From Clostridiaceae bacterium (GTDB lineage Bacteria; Bacillota; Clostridia; UBA1212; DUPL01), in NCBI GenBank assembly GCA_012838385.1, contig DUPL01000048.1, positions 1 through 48,940 of the forward strand: a stretch of DNA of 48,940 bases, read 5' to 3'. The notes under the pieces were generated by a model. The model was given only the letters and a program-made list of their open reading frames with translations. It searched no databases and had not been told where the DNA came from. Numbering within the stretch: the stretch's first letter is position 1; each line of letters opens with the position of its first letter. Shown piece by piece: positions 34,808-44,191 of the stretch. The translations under genes and the position numbers were made by a program.

Positions 34808-36178
34808 ATGAAAAGAAAGATAATTACCGTGATTGGTGGAGGCAGTGTGACATGGATGTCCGGACTGATGAGGGACGTGTATCTTTTGGACGAGATTGAA
34901 GGTGGTGAAATACGTCTTGTTGATCCTGACAAACCTAATGTGGAAGCTGTTGCACAAATGCTCCAAAAGTTCAACGAGATAAGAGGGAAGGATTATGTAA
35001 TATCGGTTGTTGATGATAGAAAGGCAGCCCTAAAAGATGCCGATTTTGTACTTACAACCTTCAGTCCCGGTTCCATGGACGCATTTTATAACGATCTTGA
35101 GATACCTGTGAAATATGGAATAAGACTGCCTGTTTCGATGACAGTAGGAATACCCGGCATATCAGCTGCCATCCGCACGGTTCCTGTGGCGTATGAAATA
35201 GTTAAGGAGATGGAGGAAGTTTGTCCTGGAGCCTGGCTCTTGAATGTTACAAACCCCATGAGCTGTGTGACCCGTGCAATGAATCTGGCCGCTGAAAAGA
35301 CCAAGGTTATCGGAATGTGTCATGAATTTCATGCATTTGGGGCATACATAGGTCCCATACTTGATTTAAACAGACCTCAAGGCATGGATGTTCTAACTTA
35401 CCTGTACAAATGGCTGCCTGAGCAAGGGCTGGATTATACGGTTGCGGGAATAAATCATTTTGTATGGCTGACAAAAGCTGTTTTGAATGGTGAGAATGTA
35501 ATACCCAGAATTCGTAAATTCTGTGAAAAGAACCTTGATTTTGATACGGATGACCCGGTGCTCAAAACAATCGGTCTTGCAAAGATGGCACTTTGCAAAC
35601 AGTTTGGCTACATGCCTCTTGCAGGAGACAGGCATCTTGTTGAGTTTTATCCAAGTTTATGCAATATACGTAATGGGTTTGGCATGAAGTTCAATGTGGT
35701 AAAAACTACGGTGGATGTACGAAGGCATGCAAAGGAGAACGGCCTTAGACACATTAAGAATATTGCAAATGGTGTTGCACAGGTCAATTGGACCAGAACT
35801 GGTGAAGAAATGACAGAGATAATGAGGGCCATTGTAACGGGTGGTGAAGTAATGGCAATAGTGAACATGCCGAACAAAGGGCAGATATCGAATATGCCAA
35901 AAGATGTGGTGGTTGAGACCCTTGCAGATGTTTCAAAGGATGGAGCAAGGCCCAAAATATCCGGTGAGCTGCCTGGAGCTGTTGGATCTTTATGCAGGTT
36001 TCATGCGGACATTCATGAAATGACTGTCAAGGCAGCACTTACAGGCGACAGAAAGCTTCTTGTTGAGGCAATGAGTCTGGATCCTTCAAGCGGCAGTGCA
36101 TGTTTTGCTGAAATACCAAAGCTATGTGATGAATTGTTAAAGGCAAACAAGAAATGGCTGCCAAGGTTTTTTGAATAA
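34808..36178 (+). CDS. GH4 family glycosidase, probable alpha-galacturonidase (LplD-like)
   Basis: The 456-residue protein has the NAD-binding start MKRKIITVIGGGSVTW and the GH4 metal/catalytic motifs: NPMSCVT (149-155), C171-H172-E173-F174, and H217 in GINHFVW. GH4 enzymes use NAD+ and Mn2+ in a redox-elimination mechanism. The residues after Cys-His differ by specificity; a CHE form is described for the Bacillus subtilis alpha-galacturonidase LplD, which suits its place before uxaB, uxaA and uxaC. alpha-Glucuronidase is the main alternative. Cytoplasmic. Its ATG comes 3 bases after the stop of the decayed hydrolase, so it was once coupled to it. Confidence 0.78.
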   Translation: MKRKIITVIGGGSVTWMSGLMRDVYLLDEIEGGEIRLVDPDKPNVEAVAQMLQKFNEIRGKDYVISVVDDRKAALKDADFVLTTFSPGSMDAFYNDLEIPVKYGIRLPVSMTVGIPGISAAIRTVPVAYEIVKEMEEVCPGAWLLNVTNPMSCVTRAMNLAAEKTKVIGMCHEFHAFGAYIGPILDLNRPQGMDVLTYLYKWLPEQGLDYTVAGINHFVWLTKAVLNGENVIPRIRKFCEKNLDFDTDDPVLKTIGLAKMALCKQFGYMPLAGDRHLVEFYPSLCNIRNGFGMKFNVVKTTVDVRRHAKENGLRHIKNIANGVAQVNWTRTGEEMTEIMRAIVTGGEVMAIVNMPNKGQISNMPKDVVVETLADVSKDGARPKISGELPGAVGSLCRFHADIHEMTVKAALTGDRKLLVEAMSLDPSSGSACFAEIPKLCDELLKANKKWLPRFFE

Positions 36179-36192
36179 AAGGGGGCTTGCAT

Positions 36193-37236
36193 ATGGGCAT
36201 ACCTTACGATATTACATTTCATCCTAAATGGTGGCACAAGAATGCAGGAGTATCTTTTGACAAGGAATTTTTCTTTGATAATGATTACAGAATAGAAGCA
36301 GACATAAGGATGAGAAGGATTCTATATGAGAAATTTGGTGAGTTTGGTGTAGGAGAAAAGGATCCAAAGCCCCGTCCTATTCTTGGTTCTGATTTGATTG
36401 CTTCAGGGTTTTTGTACTCAGAGATTCTTGGATGCGAAGTCCGGTATTCAAAGGACAACCCGCCTGAAGTTATTTGTGCATCCTTGAGTGATGAAGAAGT
36501 TGAGAACCTTGAATATGTTGACCTAAAGAAGGATCCTTTGTGGCAAAAGGTTGAAAAGTCCATAGAAGGCCTGTTGGTGAAGTTTGGGTATGTGGATGCA
36601 TGCATAAATCTTATGGGTATCCAGAATATTGCTCTTGATCTAAGAGGTCAGGAACTGTACATAGACTACTACACAAATCCGGAACTGGCCCGCAAACTGC
36701 TTGATGTTTGTACGCACCTCTCAATAGATATTGGAAAGAGATTGTACGAGGTGTCTGATACCATATCTGCAGGAGTTACGGGTATTGTAAGGAAGGCGGT
36801 TCCCGACATTTATCTTACCTCAAACTGCAGTGTGGATATGGTATCACTTGAGTCTTACAAAGAGTTCCTTCTGCCCTGCGACAAGGCTTTGGCAAAATCA
36901 TTTCCTGAGTTTGGAATACATCACTGTGGCAAATCCATGGAGCATGTGGTGGAAGGATATAGAGAGGTGCCAGAACTCAAGTTTGCCGAAGTAGGTGCTT
37001 TTTCTGATATAAAAAGGGTGAGGGAAGTTTTGCCTGATGTTTTTCTGAATCTTAGGTACAGTCCGGTTAGACTCAAGAATGCAACCTTTGAAGAACTGAA
37101 ATATGATATAGAGAAAATGGTAAGGGATGGATATGTGAAAGGTCTTGTGTCCGTATCCTGTGTAGGTATAGATGATGATGTGCCGGATGAGAAGGTGCGC
37201 AAGTTTCTGCAGGTTGTGAGCGGTATTAGTATTTGA
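36193..37236 (+). CDS. URO-D/MtaA-superfamily protein with intact zinc triad
   Basis: ATG at 36193 is preferred, with AAAAGGGGG upstream; the frame could open at TTG 36187. The 347-residue protein has the URO-D fold pattern (LVKFGYVDACINLMG, SYKEFLLPCDKALAK, LNLRYSPVRL). It keeps a possible zinc-binding set like MtaA/MtbA: H243-H-C245 in GIHHCGKS and C323 in VSVSCVGIDDDVP. This predicts a corrinoid- or thiol-dependent methyltransferase rather than a heme enzyme. It sits between GH4 and uxaB in a galacturonate operon, so a role in demethylating an O-methylated uronic sugar or its product is a hypothesis. No corrinoid protein gene is in the window. Confidence 0.7.
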   Translation: MGIPYDITFHPKWWHKNAGVSFDKEFFFDNDYRIEADIRMRRILYEKFGEFGVGEKDPKPRPILGSDLIASGFLYSEILGCEVRYSKDNPPEVICASLSDEEVENLEYVDLKKDPLWQKVEKSIEGLLVKFGYVDACINLMGIQNIALDLRGQELYIDYYTNPELARKLLDVCTHLSIDIGKRLYEVSDTISAGVTGIVRKAVPDIYLTSNCSVDMVSLESYKEFLLPCDKALAKSFPEFGIHHCGKSMEHVVEGYREVPELKFAEVGAFSDIKRVREVLPDVFLNLRYSPVRLKNATFEELKYDIEKMVRDGYVKGLVSVSCVGIDDDVPDEKVRKFLQVVSGISI

Positions 37237-37254
37237 ACAATGGAGGTAGATTGA

Positions 37255-38757
37255 ATGGAGAGATTAACAAGAGCAACCTTGGAAAAGAGAGTTAAGGAAA
37301 AGGTGGAGGATTATCCATGCAAGGTTGTTCAATTTGGAGAGGGTAATTTCCTGCGTGGGTTTGTTGACTGGATGATTAACAGGATGAATGAAAGTGGATT
37401 GTTTTGTGGAAAAGTAGTTGTTGTCCAGCCAATAAAATCGGGACTGGTTGATGAGCTGAACAAACAAGACGGCCTTTATACTTTAATCTTGAGAGGTATA
37501 CATAATGGTGAGATAGTAAATAATACAGAAATCATTACTAGTGTAAGTCATGGAATTAATCTGTATGAGAACTATGACAAGTACCTGGAGCTTGCAAGGA
37601 ATCCTGACTTGAAAGTGATTGTTTCAAACACCACAGAAGCAGGTATTGCATACAACGAAAACGATAACTTTGACGACAGACCTCCTTCATCCTTTCCTGC
37701 AAAGCTTCTTTTATTTTTATACAATAGATTCAAGGCTTTCAATGGCGACAAGAATATGGGATTTTATATTTTTCCGTGCGAACTAATTGACAGAAATGGA
37801 GACAAGTTAAAGGAAATTTTATTGCAGTATATAGAAAAGTGGAGTTTGGGAGAGAATTTCAAAAAGTGGGTTTGTGAATGTAACCATTTTTACAACACTT
37901 TGGTTGATAGAATAGTTACAGGGTATCCAGAAAAAGAGATGGAAAAACTAACTGAAGAATTGGGATATGTAGACAGACTGGTGGATACAGGGGAGGTATT
38001 CCATTTGTGGGTGATAGAGGGCGACAAAAATATTTTGAATGTCTTGCCATTTGACAAACTGGATTTGAATGTAATATTGACAAATGACTTAACTCCGTAC
38101 AGGGACCGAAAGGTTAGAATATTAAATGGTGCACATACCATGACAGTGCTAGCAGCTTACCTTTATGGAAAAGACACTGTAAAGGAGTGTGTTGATGATG
38201 AGCTTGTAAATTTATACATGAGAAAGGGTATATTTGAAGAAATAATTCCAACGCTTGATCTTCCCAAGGAAGATTTGATAGATTTTGCAAACAGTGTTCT
38301 AGAAAGATTTGCAAATCCGTTTATTCAGCACTATTTACTCAGTATCTCGTTAAATTCTGTTTCCAAGTTCAGAACAAGAGTATTACCTTCAATACTTGAG
38401 TATGCAAAAAGGAAAGGAAGAATTCCCCAAGTTATGTCTTTTTCCTTTGCAGCCTTGATGGCTTTTTACAGAGGTGAAAGGTTGAAAAATGATTGTCTTG
38501 TTGGCTACAGAAAAGGTATTGAGTACGAGATAAGGGATGATGTGAATAATCTTGTTATGTTCAAGGAGCTTTGGGACGGGTTTGACGGAACTAGAAAATC
38601 GGTGGAGAGAATAGTCAAAACTGTCTTTTCGAAGAAAGCGTTGTGGGATATGGATTTGAACGAGGTTGAAGGTTTGGCAGACCTTGTCGCAGGCTTTTTG
38701 TTCGATATTGTAACAAGTGGAATAGAAAACACAATGAAAGGATTGGTTTATGGTTAA
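37255..38757 (+). CDS. uxaB: Tagaturonate reductase (altronate oxidoreductase)
   Basis: The 500-residue protein belongs to the polyol/mannitol dehydrogenase family. The start pattern FGEGNFLRGFVDWMINRMN and the motif KVRILNGAHTM are typical of UxaB rather than fructuronate reductase UxuB. It reduces D-tagaturonate to D-altronate with NADH in galacturonate breakdown. Length is normal. TGGAGGT precedes the ATG. It overlaps the start of uxaA by 8 bases. Operon context (uxaB-uxaA-uxaC) strongly supports the call. Confidence 0.9.
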   Translation: MERLTRATLEKRVKEKVEDYPCKVVQFGEGNFLRGFVDWMINRMNESGLFCGKVVVVQPIKSGLVDELNKQDGLYTLILRGIHNGEIVNNTEIITSVSHGINLYENYDKYLELARNPDLKVIVSNTTEAGIAYNENDNFDDRPPSSFPAKLLLFLYNRFKAFNGDKNMGFYIFPCELIDRNGDKLKEILLQYIEKWSLGENFKKWVCECNHFYNTLVDRIVTGYPEKEMEKLTEELGYVDRLVDTGEVFHLWVIEGDKNILNVLPFDKLDLNVILTNDLTPYRDRKVRILNGAHTMTVLAAYLYGKDTVKECVDDELVNLYMRKGIFEEIIPTLDLPKEDLIDFANSVLERFANPFIQHYLLSISLNSVSKFRTRVLPSILEYAKRKGRIPQVMSFSFAALMAFYRGERLKNDCLVGYRKGIEYEIRDDVNNLVMFKELWDGFDGTRKSVERIVKTVFSKKALWDMDLNEVEGLADLVAGFLFDIVTSGIENTMKGLVYG

Positions 38758-40231
38758 TCGGAATACGGCCTTGATAATACATGAAAAGGATAATGTATTG
38801 TGTGCTTTGAACGACATTAAAAAAGGAGAAGCTGTTTTGGATTTTCGTGCTCTTGAAGATATCCCAAAAGGGCATAAAATAGCCCTTTTGGATATTGAAA
38901 AAGGAGAAGAGGTTGTAAAATACGGTTTTCCTATAGGAAGGGCGTTAAAACCTATAAAGAGAGGTTCTTTTGTACACACGCACAATCTAACGACAAATCT
39001 TGAAGGAGTGCTGGATTATACATACAACCCTGTAACAGTTGATGAAGATGTTTTGGAGTATGCGACATTCATGGGATATGAAAGGGAAGATGGCAGCGTA
39101 GGTGTAAGGAATGAAATCTGGATAATCAATACTGTGGGGTGCGTAAACAAAACTGCGGAACTGCTTGCAAGGCAGGCAAATGAAAGGTTTAAAGGCAAAG
39201 TGGATGGTGTGTTTTCTTTCTGTCATCCTTATGGATGCTCGCAGCTGGGACAGGATGCTCTTGTAACCCAGAAGATACTTGCAGGTCTTGTCCATCATCC
39301 CAATGCAGCCGGTGTTCTTGTGCTGGGTCTTGGATGCGAGAATAATAATATTGATGTGTTCAAGAAGGTGCTTGGCAATACTAATGACAAACGAGTGAAG
39401 TTTTTGGAAACCCAAAAAGTAGAGGATGAGATAGAGGAAGGATTGAGATTAATAAATGTGCTTGTTGAGTATGCACAAACCTTTGAGCGTACAGAATGCC
39501 CTGCTTCAAATCTTATTCTTGGTCTAAAATGCGGGGGCAGTGATGCATTTTCAGGCATTACAGCAAATCCTTTGGTGGGGAAAATCTCTGACAGGCTCGT
39601 TGCAATGGGTGGGACTTCTGTTTTGACTGAAGTGCCTGAGATGTTTGGTGCCGAAAATATTCTAATGGACAGGTGTATCAACAAGGATGTGTTTGACAGG
39701 CTTGTCGCTGTTGTAAACGGATACAAGGAATATTTTCTAAAGCATGGACAGGTAGTATATGAGAATCCTTCGCCTGGAAACAAGGAAGGAGGCATAACAA
39801 CTCTTGAGGAAAAATCTTTAGGCTGTGTACAAAAGGGTGGGACAAGTGCTGTTGTGGATGTATTAAAATATGGTGACAGGGTCGAAAAGAATGGTCTAAA
39901 CATATTGGAAGGTCCAGGCAATGATATGGTTGCACAGACAGTTTTGGCAGCCAGCGGTGCCCAGATAATACTGTTTACCACGGGCAGAGGCACGCCTCTT
40001 GGAGCTCCGGTGCCTACAATCAAGATATCTACGAATAGCGAATTATATACAAGAAAGAGGAAATGGATCGATTTCAATGCAGGAAAACTTCTTGAATCCG
40101 AGAGTATGGAAGACATGTGCAAGGAGCTATTTGTATATATACTTGATGTGGCTTCTGGTAATGTGTATACATGCAATGAAAAATATGGCTACAGGGAGAT
40201 TGCCATACTAAAAGATGGAGTGACTTTGTAA
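38750..40231 (+). CDS. uxaA: Altronate dehydratase
   Basis: The 493-residue protein has the N-terminal SAF domain (about residues 1-95) and the UxaA catalytic domain with GYEREDGSVGVRNEIWIINTVGCVN, HPYGCSQLGQD, LGLGCENNN and LKCGGSDAFSGITANP. It dehydrates D-altronate to 2-keto-3-deoxy-D-gluconate. The protein is full length and unsplit. Its start lies inside uxaB (8-base overlap), so the two are translationally coupled. Confidence 0.93.
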   Translation: MVNRNTALIIHEKDNVLCALNDIKKGEAVLDFRALEDIPKGHKIALLDIEKGEEVVKYGFPIGRALKPIKRGSFVHTHNLTTNLEGVLDYTYNPVTVDEDVLEYATFMGYEREDGSVGVRNEIWIINTVGCVNKTAELLARQANERFKGKVDGVFSFCHPYGCSQLGQDALVTQKILAGLVHHPNAAGVLVLGLGCENNNIDVFKKVLGNTNDKRVKFLETQKVEDEIEEGLRLINVLVEYAQTFERTECPASNLILGLKCGGSDAFSGITANPLVGKISDRLVAMGGTSVLTEVPEMFGAENILMDRCINKDVFDRLVAVVNGYKEYFLKHGQVVYENPSPGNKEGGITTLEEKSLGCVQKGGTSAVVDVLKYGDRVEKNGLNILEGPGNDMVAQTVLAASGAQIILFTTGRGTPLGAPVPTIKISTNSELYTRKRKWIDFNAGKLLESESMEDMCKELFVYILDVASGNVYTCNEKYGYREIAILKDGVTL

Positions 40232-40247
40232 GGAAGGAGAAGATGTT

Positions 40248-41645
40248 ATGAGTAAGTTTATTCATGATGATTTTTTGCTGAGTAATGACTCGGCAAAGAT
40301 TCTGTATCACACGTATGCAAAGGATATGCCGATATTAGATTACCACTGCCATATTAGCCCCAAAGATATTGCAGAGAACAGAAAGTACAAGAACATAACC
40401 GAACTTTGGCTTGGCGGCGACCACTACAAGTGGAGGGCAATGAGGTCAAACGGTGTTGATGAAAAGTACATAACAGGAGATGCACTTGACGAGGAAAAGT
40501 TTTCTAAATGGGCGGACACAGTTCCATATACTCTTGGAAATCCTCTTTACCACTGGACTCATCTTGAATTGGAGAGGTATTTTGGCATAAGCAAACTGCT
40601 TGGACCGGATACGAGGGAGGAAATCTGGATGCAATGCAATGAAATGCTAAAGTCGGACGACCTTAGTGTAAGGGAGATAATAAAGAGGTCGAAAGTGGAA
40701 GTAATATGTACAACGGATGATCCTGTGGATGATTTAATGTATCATAGAAAGATACAAGGGGACAAGAGTTTTGACGTCAAGGTTCTTCCTTCATTCAGAC
40801 CTGACAAGGCGCTAAATATTGAAAACAAGGGGTTTGTTGAATACGTCGAGAAGCTTGAAGAAGCTTCAAGCGTGGATATCACCAATCTAGATGATCTAAA
40901 ACTTGCCCTGAGAAAGAGAATGGAGTTTTTCAACGAGCATGGCTGCAGGCTTTCTGACCATGCCATGGATCCTGTGTACTTTGAGGAATGTGATGATGAA
41001 AAAGCTGACAAGACGCTCAAGAAAGCACTGGCTGGAGAAAGTCTTGCAAGGCATGAAGTTGAAGGATACAAGACAAACGTTATTCTTTTCCTTGGCAGGG
41101 AATACGCAAGACTGAATTGGACAATGCAGCTTCATATTGGCGTAATAAGGAATGTGAACAGCAGGATGATGGAGAAGCTGGGTCCTGACACGGGTTTTGA
41201 TTGTATTGGAGACTACTCCTTTGCAAAAGGACTGTGCAGTCTGCTGGACAGTCTTGACAGAACTAACAAGCTTCCAAGAACCATTCTATATTGCATAAAT
41301 CCAAGAGACAATGAACTTCTGGCATCAATTATTGGGTGTTTCCAGAGAGATGTGCCGTGTAAGATACAGTTTGGTTCAGGTTGGTGGTTCAATGACCAGA
41401 AGGATGGCATGATTCGTCAGATGACTGCTCTTGCAAACCTTGGCTTGCTCAGCAGGTTTGTAGGTATGCTTACTGATTCAAGAAGTTTTCTTTCATATAC
41501 CAGGCATGAGTATTTCAGAAGGATTCTGTGTAATTTTCTGGGAGGGCAGATGGAAGCAGGTGAAATACCGAAAGACTTTGGTCTTGTTGGTAAAATGGTA
41601 CAGGATATATGCTACAATAACGCAAAAAGATATTTTGGATTTTGA
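40248..41645 (+). CDS. uxaC: Uronate isomerase
   Basis: The 465-residue protein is an amidohydrolase-superfamily uronate isomerase. H33-x-H35 (DYHCHIS) provides the metal site at the end of strand one, and PKDIAENRKY, HLELERYFGI, CTTDDP, GSGWWFNDQ and MLTDSRSFLSYTRHEYFRR are family signatures. It isomerises D-galacturonate to tagaturonate (and glucuronate to fructuronate). AAGGAAGGAG precedes the ATG. It closes the uronate operon. No kdgK or kdgA gene follows here, so the end of the pathway is encoded elsewhere. Confidence 0.95.
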   Translation: MSKFIHDDFLLSNDSAKILYHTYAKDMPILDYHCHISPKDIAENRKYKNITELWLGGDHYKWRAMRSNGVDEKYITGDALDEEKFSKWADTVPYTLGNPLYHWTHLELERYFGISKLLGPDTREEIWMQCNEMLKSDDLSVREIIKRSKVEVICTTDDPVDDLMYHRKIQGDKSFDVKVLPSFRPDKALNIENKGFVEYVEKLEEASSVDITNLDDLKLALRKRMEFFNEHGCRLSDHAMDPVYFEECDDEKADKTLKKALAGESLARHEVEGYKTNVILFLGREYARLNWTMQLHIGVIRNVNSRMMEKLGPDTGFDCIGDYSFAKGLCSLLDSLDRTNKLPRTILYCINPRDNELLASIIGCFQRDVPCKIQFGSGWWFNDQKDGMIRQMTALANLGLLSRFVGMLTDSRSFLSYTRHEYFRRILCNFLGGQMEAGEIPKDFGLVGKMVQDICYNNAKRYFGF

Positions 41646-41651
41646 TAGTAA

Positions 41652-41679
41652 TTCTCCCATCCTGTATAGGATGGGAGAA
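41652..41679. terminator. Hairpin after uxaC
   Basis: TTCTCCCATCCT pairs perfectly with AGGATGGGAGAA around GTAT. The stem is strong but the T tract is weak on either strand. Confidence 0.6.
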
Positions 41680-41744
41680 AAATTTCCTGTTTTGTATTAT
41701 TCAGAAGAATTATCCAGATTTACTGTTATATAGATAAATCTGAT

Positions 41745-42355
41745 TCAATACAAGAAACGACATGACGCAAGACGGTGGCTTATGAATATTGCGGTTTTGT
41801 TTTCAACAATTTTGTTAAAACGGGTGTATACTTCGTATTCAGCTACCGGATCCAATGCTGCAGTCGGCTCATCCAGAATTATAAATGCGCTATTTTTGTA
41901 GAGTGTTCGTGCCAGTGCTATCTTCTGAGCCTCTCCGCTGGATATCTCAACTCCGTTATCGCTAAAATCCTTGTAAAGGTATGTATCCATTTTGCTCCAC
42001 CTATCGTTGAAACCGGCTTTGGCAAGACATGAAACCGCATAATCTTCGTCAAATTCAACTCTGGATGCCACGTTCTGTACAAGTGTGAAGGCAAGCAGGT
42101 TGAAATCCTGAAAAACTACAGAGAAAATGGACATGTATTCCTTGTAGTTGTATTTTCTTATATCTATTCCTTAAGCAGAATCTCGCCTTCGGTTGGATCG
42201 TAAAGCCTGCATAATAACTTTATAAATGTTATTTTTCCAGAGCCGTTTTTGCCTACAACTGCAAGTTTTTCTCCTTTTCGGAACTTGATGGATACATTTT
42301 TTAACGCATTAGTGTTTGAAGAAGGGTAGTCATCGCAAATTGCTATCTTGTACAT
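41745..42355 (-). pseudogene. Remnant of an ABC exporter ATP-binding domain
   Basis: Two frames join into one nucleotide-binding domain if one missing base near 42180 is restored: ALKNVSIKFRKGEKLAVVG... then GIDIRKYNYKEYMSIFSVVFQDF... The transmembrane half is absent, the C-terminal tail after SHRL is lost, Walker A reads GKNGSGKIT instead of GKTT/S, and the signature reads SSGEAQ instead of SGGEAQ. Walker B (IILDEPTAALDP) is intact. It is a truncated, frameshifted copy of the exporter type with fused membrane and ATPase domains. It lies 21 bases past the stop of the 42377 gene. Confidence 0.85.
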
Positions 42356-42376
42356 TGAACCATCCCTTTTTTTATT

Positions 42377-44191
42377 CTATCCTTTTGCCTTGTTGCTGAA
42401 AAGGTAGTTCATTCTGCCGTACGGAGCGCAGTCTCCATCGGTATAGAAGGAGAAAATGTCATCATCATTGAAATTGTCAGCCCACTTAAATTGGATGTCA
42501 ATTATCTTTCCTTTAATTCCAAGTAATTCTTTGCTGATTCTTAGATGCATTTCATTGCCTTCTTTTTTGTATTCTGCTTCTCCCACTTTTTCAGTAGAGT
42601 AGCCGTTTGCAAACTTCTCGATTACAAGACCACTGCTGCCCTTTAGCCTGTTGACAACAAAATCGTATCCTTTCCATCCCTGATTTCCTTGACCGGAATT
42701 AATAAACAAGGTCATGCTGTTGTTTGTATCATTTTGTATGTCATCTACAGTCTTTACGTAAAAATATACGTATTTGGCATCATGCATTACACACATCACG
42801 TCAAAGTCGTTTTTGCCTGTCTGATTTATGTATCTCTCCTTGCCAAATCCTCTTTCATCCCTGTTAACTATGTCGTTTATATAATCCTTGTAGACAGCAC
42901 TTGCCTGCTGCCATTGAGAAAAATCCCCACTGATATCAATGGTTGTTTCCTTGCCTGTGTTGACACGGGCAGGAGCTCCTTTGAACTTCCTTATATATTC
43001 AGTCATCTGCATATAGTAGTTGTCGCCATAATAGCCTTGCATTGGCTCTATGTCTCTACTATTCTCAAGGTCGGCACAGTCAACAAAGACAATGGGTTCA
43101 TTGGGAACCCCGGGCTGTCTTTGCGCAACCCATTCATTCCAACCTGTAATAAAGATAACTCTGGGGTCAAAAGAGAGAGCATACTCGAATTGCTCTGCAA
43201 AGTTGTAACCGTATAGATATGCGTCTTCAGAATCATCATTCCTGCCGTTATGGTAGTTTCTGGACCTGTTCTTGTGGTCCTTGGTATACCAATCCGAGCT
43301 GAACCGTATTGTATCCAGATGTTGTGCAACGGAAACGCTCATTAGTTCGGGGTTGCCATTCTTGTCTCTGAATACCCACTGTTTATCCTCAAAAGAAATC
43401 CATGGAAAACCATCATCGTAATGTTTAAAGGAGCCATCGGGATTCTTTTCATCAGGCCATTGGCGCTGTTTAATCCTGAAAAAGTCTTTAACTTCCTGAC
43501 TTGTTGCAGGGTCATTCGGGTCTCCAATAATCATTGGCTTTCCATCCCAGTATAACCAGATATGACTGTATTCCGGATGCCTCTTGTATACTTCCTTGTA
43601 AATTGCATTCATTGTTTTACCGCTTGAACCGCTTGTGTAAAATGCACATTTTGGCACTTTGAAATCTTGTTGGTGATACTTGTCAAGTATTTCAAACAGT
43701 TTTAAAGCTTGTTTTGAATAGGGAAAACCGTTTGTTGTATCAAAGACAATGAAGTCAACACCACTATCAGTAAGCATCTGTACATGCTTCGTCATTACCC
43801 AGGTATCATCCGAGGTATAGTAGCCGAAGAGTGGTTCTCCCCAAAAATGATGTTCATACAATCCGCCGCCACCGCTTGCTTTCCAATCCTTTTCAGAGAG
43901 AATGGCATCGGGATTGTTTTTAAGTATCTTGGTAATGTCGTAAGGTCCCGCTGTTCCATGCTGTCCTTGCCATAAAAAGTAGAAGATGCCGACCAGTTTT
44001 TCTTCTTTTATTTCGGTAATGTCTAAATATGATAACTCTCTGCCCAGATCATCTACACCGACAAGAACACCGTTTACGTCTGAATATGGACCATTATACA
44101 ATACAAACTCCTCCTTGTTTACGCTGCCATTTTTACAGCCTGCAATAAAAAGAAGCAATACAGCAAGAAGAATAACACTTACCCTCTTCAT
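42377..44191 (-). CDS. GH99/GH71-like lipoprotein with CBM9-like C-terminal module
   Basis: The start at 44191 follows AAAGGAG and opens a lipoprotein signal (MKRVSVILLAVLLLFIAGC); the longer frame has neither. The 604-residue protein has the same barrel motifs as the 19919 protein (GIFYFLWQGQHG, HHFWGEPLFGYYT, DSGVDFIVFDTTNG, VIFITGWNEWVAQRQ) and the same CBM9-like tail (IQFKWADNF...SFYTDGDCAPYGR), but lacks its N-terminal sandwich and uses a lipid anchor instead of a C-terminal helix. It is a diverged duplicate. Surface endo- or exo-glycosidase activity is inferred; substrate unknown. Confidence 0.75.
   Translation of the reverse strand: MKRVSVILLAVLLLFIAGCKNGSVNKEEFVLYNGPYSDVNGVLVGVDDLGRELSYLDITEIKEEKLVGIFYFLWQGQHGTAGPYDITKILKNNPDAILSEKDWKASGGGGLYEHHFWGEPLFGYYTSDDTWVMTKHVQMLTDSGVDFIVFDTTNGFPYSKQALKLFEILDKYHQQDFKVPKCAFYTSGSSGKTMNAIYKEVYKRHPEYSHIWLYWDGKPMIIGDPNDPATSQEVKDFFRIKQRQWPDEKNPDGSFKHYDDGFPWISFEDKQWVFRDKNGNPELMSVSVAQHLDTIRFSSDWYTKDHKNRSRNYHNGRNDDSEDAYLYGYNFAEQFEYALSFDPRVIFITGWNEWVAQRQPGVPNEPIVFVDCADLENSRDIEPMQGYYGDNYYMQMTEYIRKFKGAPARVNTGKETTIDISGDFSQWQQASAVYKDYINDIVNRDERGFGKERYINQTGKNDFDVMCVMHDAKYVYFYVKTVDDIQNDTNNSMTLFINSGQGNQGWKGYDFVVNRLKGSSGLVIEKFANGYSTEKVGEAEYKKEGNEMHLRISKELLGIKGKIIDIQFKWADNFNDDDIFSFYTDGDCAPYGRMNYLFSNKAKG

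Noticed and set aside
39295..40176. Minus-strand frame of 293 codons inside uxaA
   Set aside because: Fully antisense to a well-conserved uxaA; Ser/Pro-rich shadow translation.
41745..42134. Functional ABC ATPase
   Set aside because: Frameshift, missing membrane domain, altered Walker A and missing C-terminal end show a remnant.
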